Below are positions 4,999-5,823 of a stretch of 5,823 bases of DNA, one piece after another. Under the pieces are notes generated by a model, which did not search any database, was not told the origin of the DNA, and saw only the letters and a program-made list of their open reading frames with translations. Position numbers and translations under genes: made by a program. Position 1 is the first letter of the stretch, and every line of letters starts with the position of its first letter. This DNA comes from Candidatus Portnoybacteria bacterium CG02_land_8_20_14_3_00_45_8 (GTDB lineage: Bacteria > Patescibacteriota > Minisyncoccia > Portnoybacterales > GWB1-42-6). The stretch is taken from positions 1 to 5,823 of the forward strand of contig PEUE01000046.1 of the NCBI GenBank assembly GCA_002780785.1, given 5' to 3'.

Positions 4999-5811
4999 AT
5001 GATTATGACAATTAAAACTGTAGAAAAATTAAATTTATTCACTCAAAACCTTAAGGAAAAAGTTAGGGCCGACGTAATTCTTGGTGATTGTCAAGAAACA
5101 TTAAAAACCCTGTCCGATAACATTATTGATTTAATAATCACTTCACCGCCCTATGCCGACCAACGAAAAGGCACTTACGGAGGCATCGGCCCCAATGATT
5201 ATGTAAAATGGTTTTTACCGAAAACAAAAGAGTTTTTACGCGTTTTGAACCCCAAAGGAACTTTTATTTTGAATATTAAAGAAAAAGTTGTTGAGGGCGA
5301 GAGGCATACATACGTAATGGAATTGATAATGGAAATGAGAAAACAAGGATGGCTTTGGACCGAAGAATTTATATGGCATAAAAAAAATTGTTTTCCAGGA
5401 AAATGGCCAAATAGATTCCGTGATGCCTGGGAACGTTTATTGCAATTTAATAAACAAAAAGATTTTAATATGTATCAAGATGGAGTAATGGTTCCGATGG
5501 GCGATTGGGCTAAAACTCGGCTTAAAAATCTTAGCGAAACGGATAAGAGACGAGACAACTCAAAGGTCGGGAGCGGTTTTGGAAAAAATGTTTCAAAATG
5601 GGTAGGTCGAGAGATGGCATATCCCACTAATGTTTTAATTATGGCTACCGAAACATCGAACAAAGAGCATAGCGCGGTATTTCCGAAAGAGCTTCCGGCT
5701 TGGTTTATTAAATTATTCACTAAACCAGGGGGATACCATACTGGACCCCTTTTTGGGCTCTGGCACAACATCGGTCGCCGCTTTTCCGGCCATGAGCGCC
5801 GTGGCTTTTGA
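4999..5811 (+). CDS. Beta-class site-specific DNA methyltransferase, frameshifted near its C-terminus
   Basis: The frame gives 270 residues of an S-adenosylmethionine-dependent amino-methyltransferase acting on adenine N6 or cytosine N4 in DNA. RADVILGDCQETLKTL leads to the catalytic motif IV TSPPYADQRK (48-57). LRVLNPKGTFILNI (80-93), EEFIWHKKNCFPGKWPNRF (122-140) and the presumed target-recognition region (about 150-225) follow. FPKELPAWFIKLFTKPG (228-244) is motif X. With motif IV first and motif I last, this is the beta order. After Gly244 the frame diverges: the final 26 or so residues are nonsense, while the +1 frame continues with motif I. One extra G in the run at 5728-5732 explains this. 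Start is ATG 4999 or 5005; neither has a clear ribosome-binding site. Hand-counted G+C is about 37% against about 49% for the previous gene, suggesting transfer. Target sequence and any partner nuclease are unknown; a partner might lie downstream of the window. Confidence 0.85.
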   Translation: MIMTIKTVEKLNLFTQNLKEKVRADVILGDCQETLKTLSDNIIDLIITSPPYADQRKGTYGGIGPNDYVKWFLPKTKEFLRVLNPKGTFILNIKEKVVEGERHTYVMELIMEMRKQGWLWTEEFIWHKKNCFPGKWPNRFRDAWERLLQFNKQKDFNMYQDGVMVPMGDWAKTRLKNLSETDKRRDNSKVGSGFGKNVSKWVGREMAYPTNVLIMATETSNKEHSAVFPKELPAWFIKLFTKPGGYHTGPLFGLWHNIGRRFSGHERRGF

Positions 5812-5823
5812 TAAAAATAATTT
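5732..5823 (+). other. Displaced C-terminal frame of the methyltransferase with motif I (SAM-binding), running off the window
   Basis: Reading from G5732, one base out of step with the upstream frame, gives DTILDPFLGSGTTSVAA and then a stretch ending VAFDKNN, with no stop to base 5823. DPFLGSGTT is the SAM-binding motif I of beta-class methyltransferases, and KPG-DTILDPF is the normal join with motif X. This frame, not the one ending at TGA 5809-5811, is therefore the original continuation of the gene. The rest of the domain would lie beyond the window. Confidence 0.85.

Noticed and set aside
5728..5732. Classical phase-variation tract in the methyltransferase
   Set aside because: Five G bases is short for programmed slippage; a sequencing error or a fixed mutation is more likely, though read data could change this.

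Overview
The window looks like a chromosomal segment of a bacterium with mid-range G+C content, most likely a member of Candidatus Patescibacteria (Candidate Phyla Radiation). This is inferred from the mix of an MreB gene, paired GT4 glycosyltransferases, a HolB-type clamp-loader subunit and a secreted Asp-box propeller, and from palindromic repeats carrying ATTYCGAG-like ends that I associate with such genomes. No marker gene proves the phylum. TGA is used as an ordinary stop, so genetic code 25 is not indicated. All genes are on the plus strand, and no gene-free stretch exceeds 100 bases.

Layout: 1-396 is the C-terminal third of mreB (cell-shape actin homologue), cut by the window edge. It overlaps by four bases (ATGA) a GT4 glycosyltransferase gene (393-1640). 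After a 96-base gap filled by a large imperfect palindrome comes a second, WbaZ-like GT4 gene (1737-2834). An 82-base gap with two hairpins leads to holB, the DNA polymerase III delta' subunit (2917-3918). That gene overlaps by ATGA a secreted seven-bladed Asp-box beta-propeller gene (3915-4979). Nineteen bases later begins a beta-class DNA methyltransferase (4999 to the window end). Its reading frame is broken by one extra G in a G5 run just before the catalytic DPFxGSGTT motif.

How the genes fit together: mreB and the two glycosyltransferases suggest cell-envelope and surface-polysaccharide work, and the propeller is an exported protein. HolB is a replication housekeeping gene that shares this transcription unit. 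The methyltransferase is clearly AT-richer than the gene before it (about 37% against 49% G+C in hand-counted 360-base samples), which suggests separate acquisition.

The most interesting signal is a set of palindromic elements scattered through and between the genes. Two different ones, 87 and 96 bases (both multiples of three), sit in frame inside the first glycosyltransferase and are translated as part of it. A smaller hairpin sits in frame inside holB, and others fill the intergenic gaps. This resembles the Rickettsia palindromic elements that insert into coding genes. I did not find a defence system, CRISPR array, RNA gene or complete transposon.
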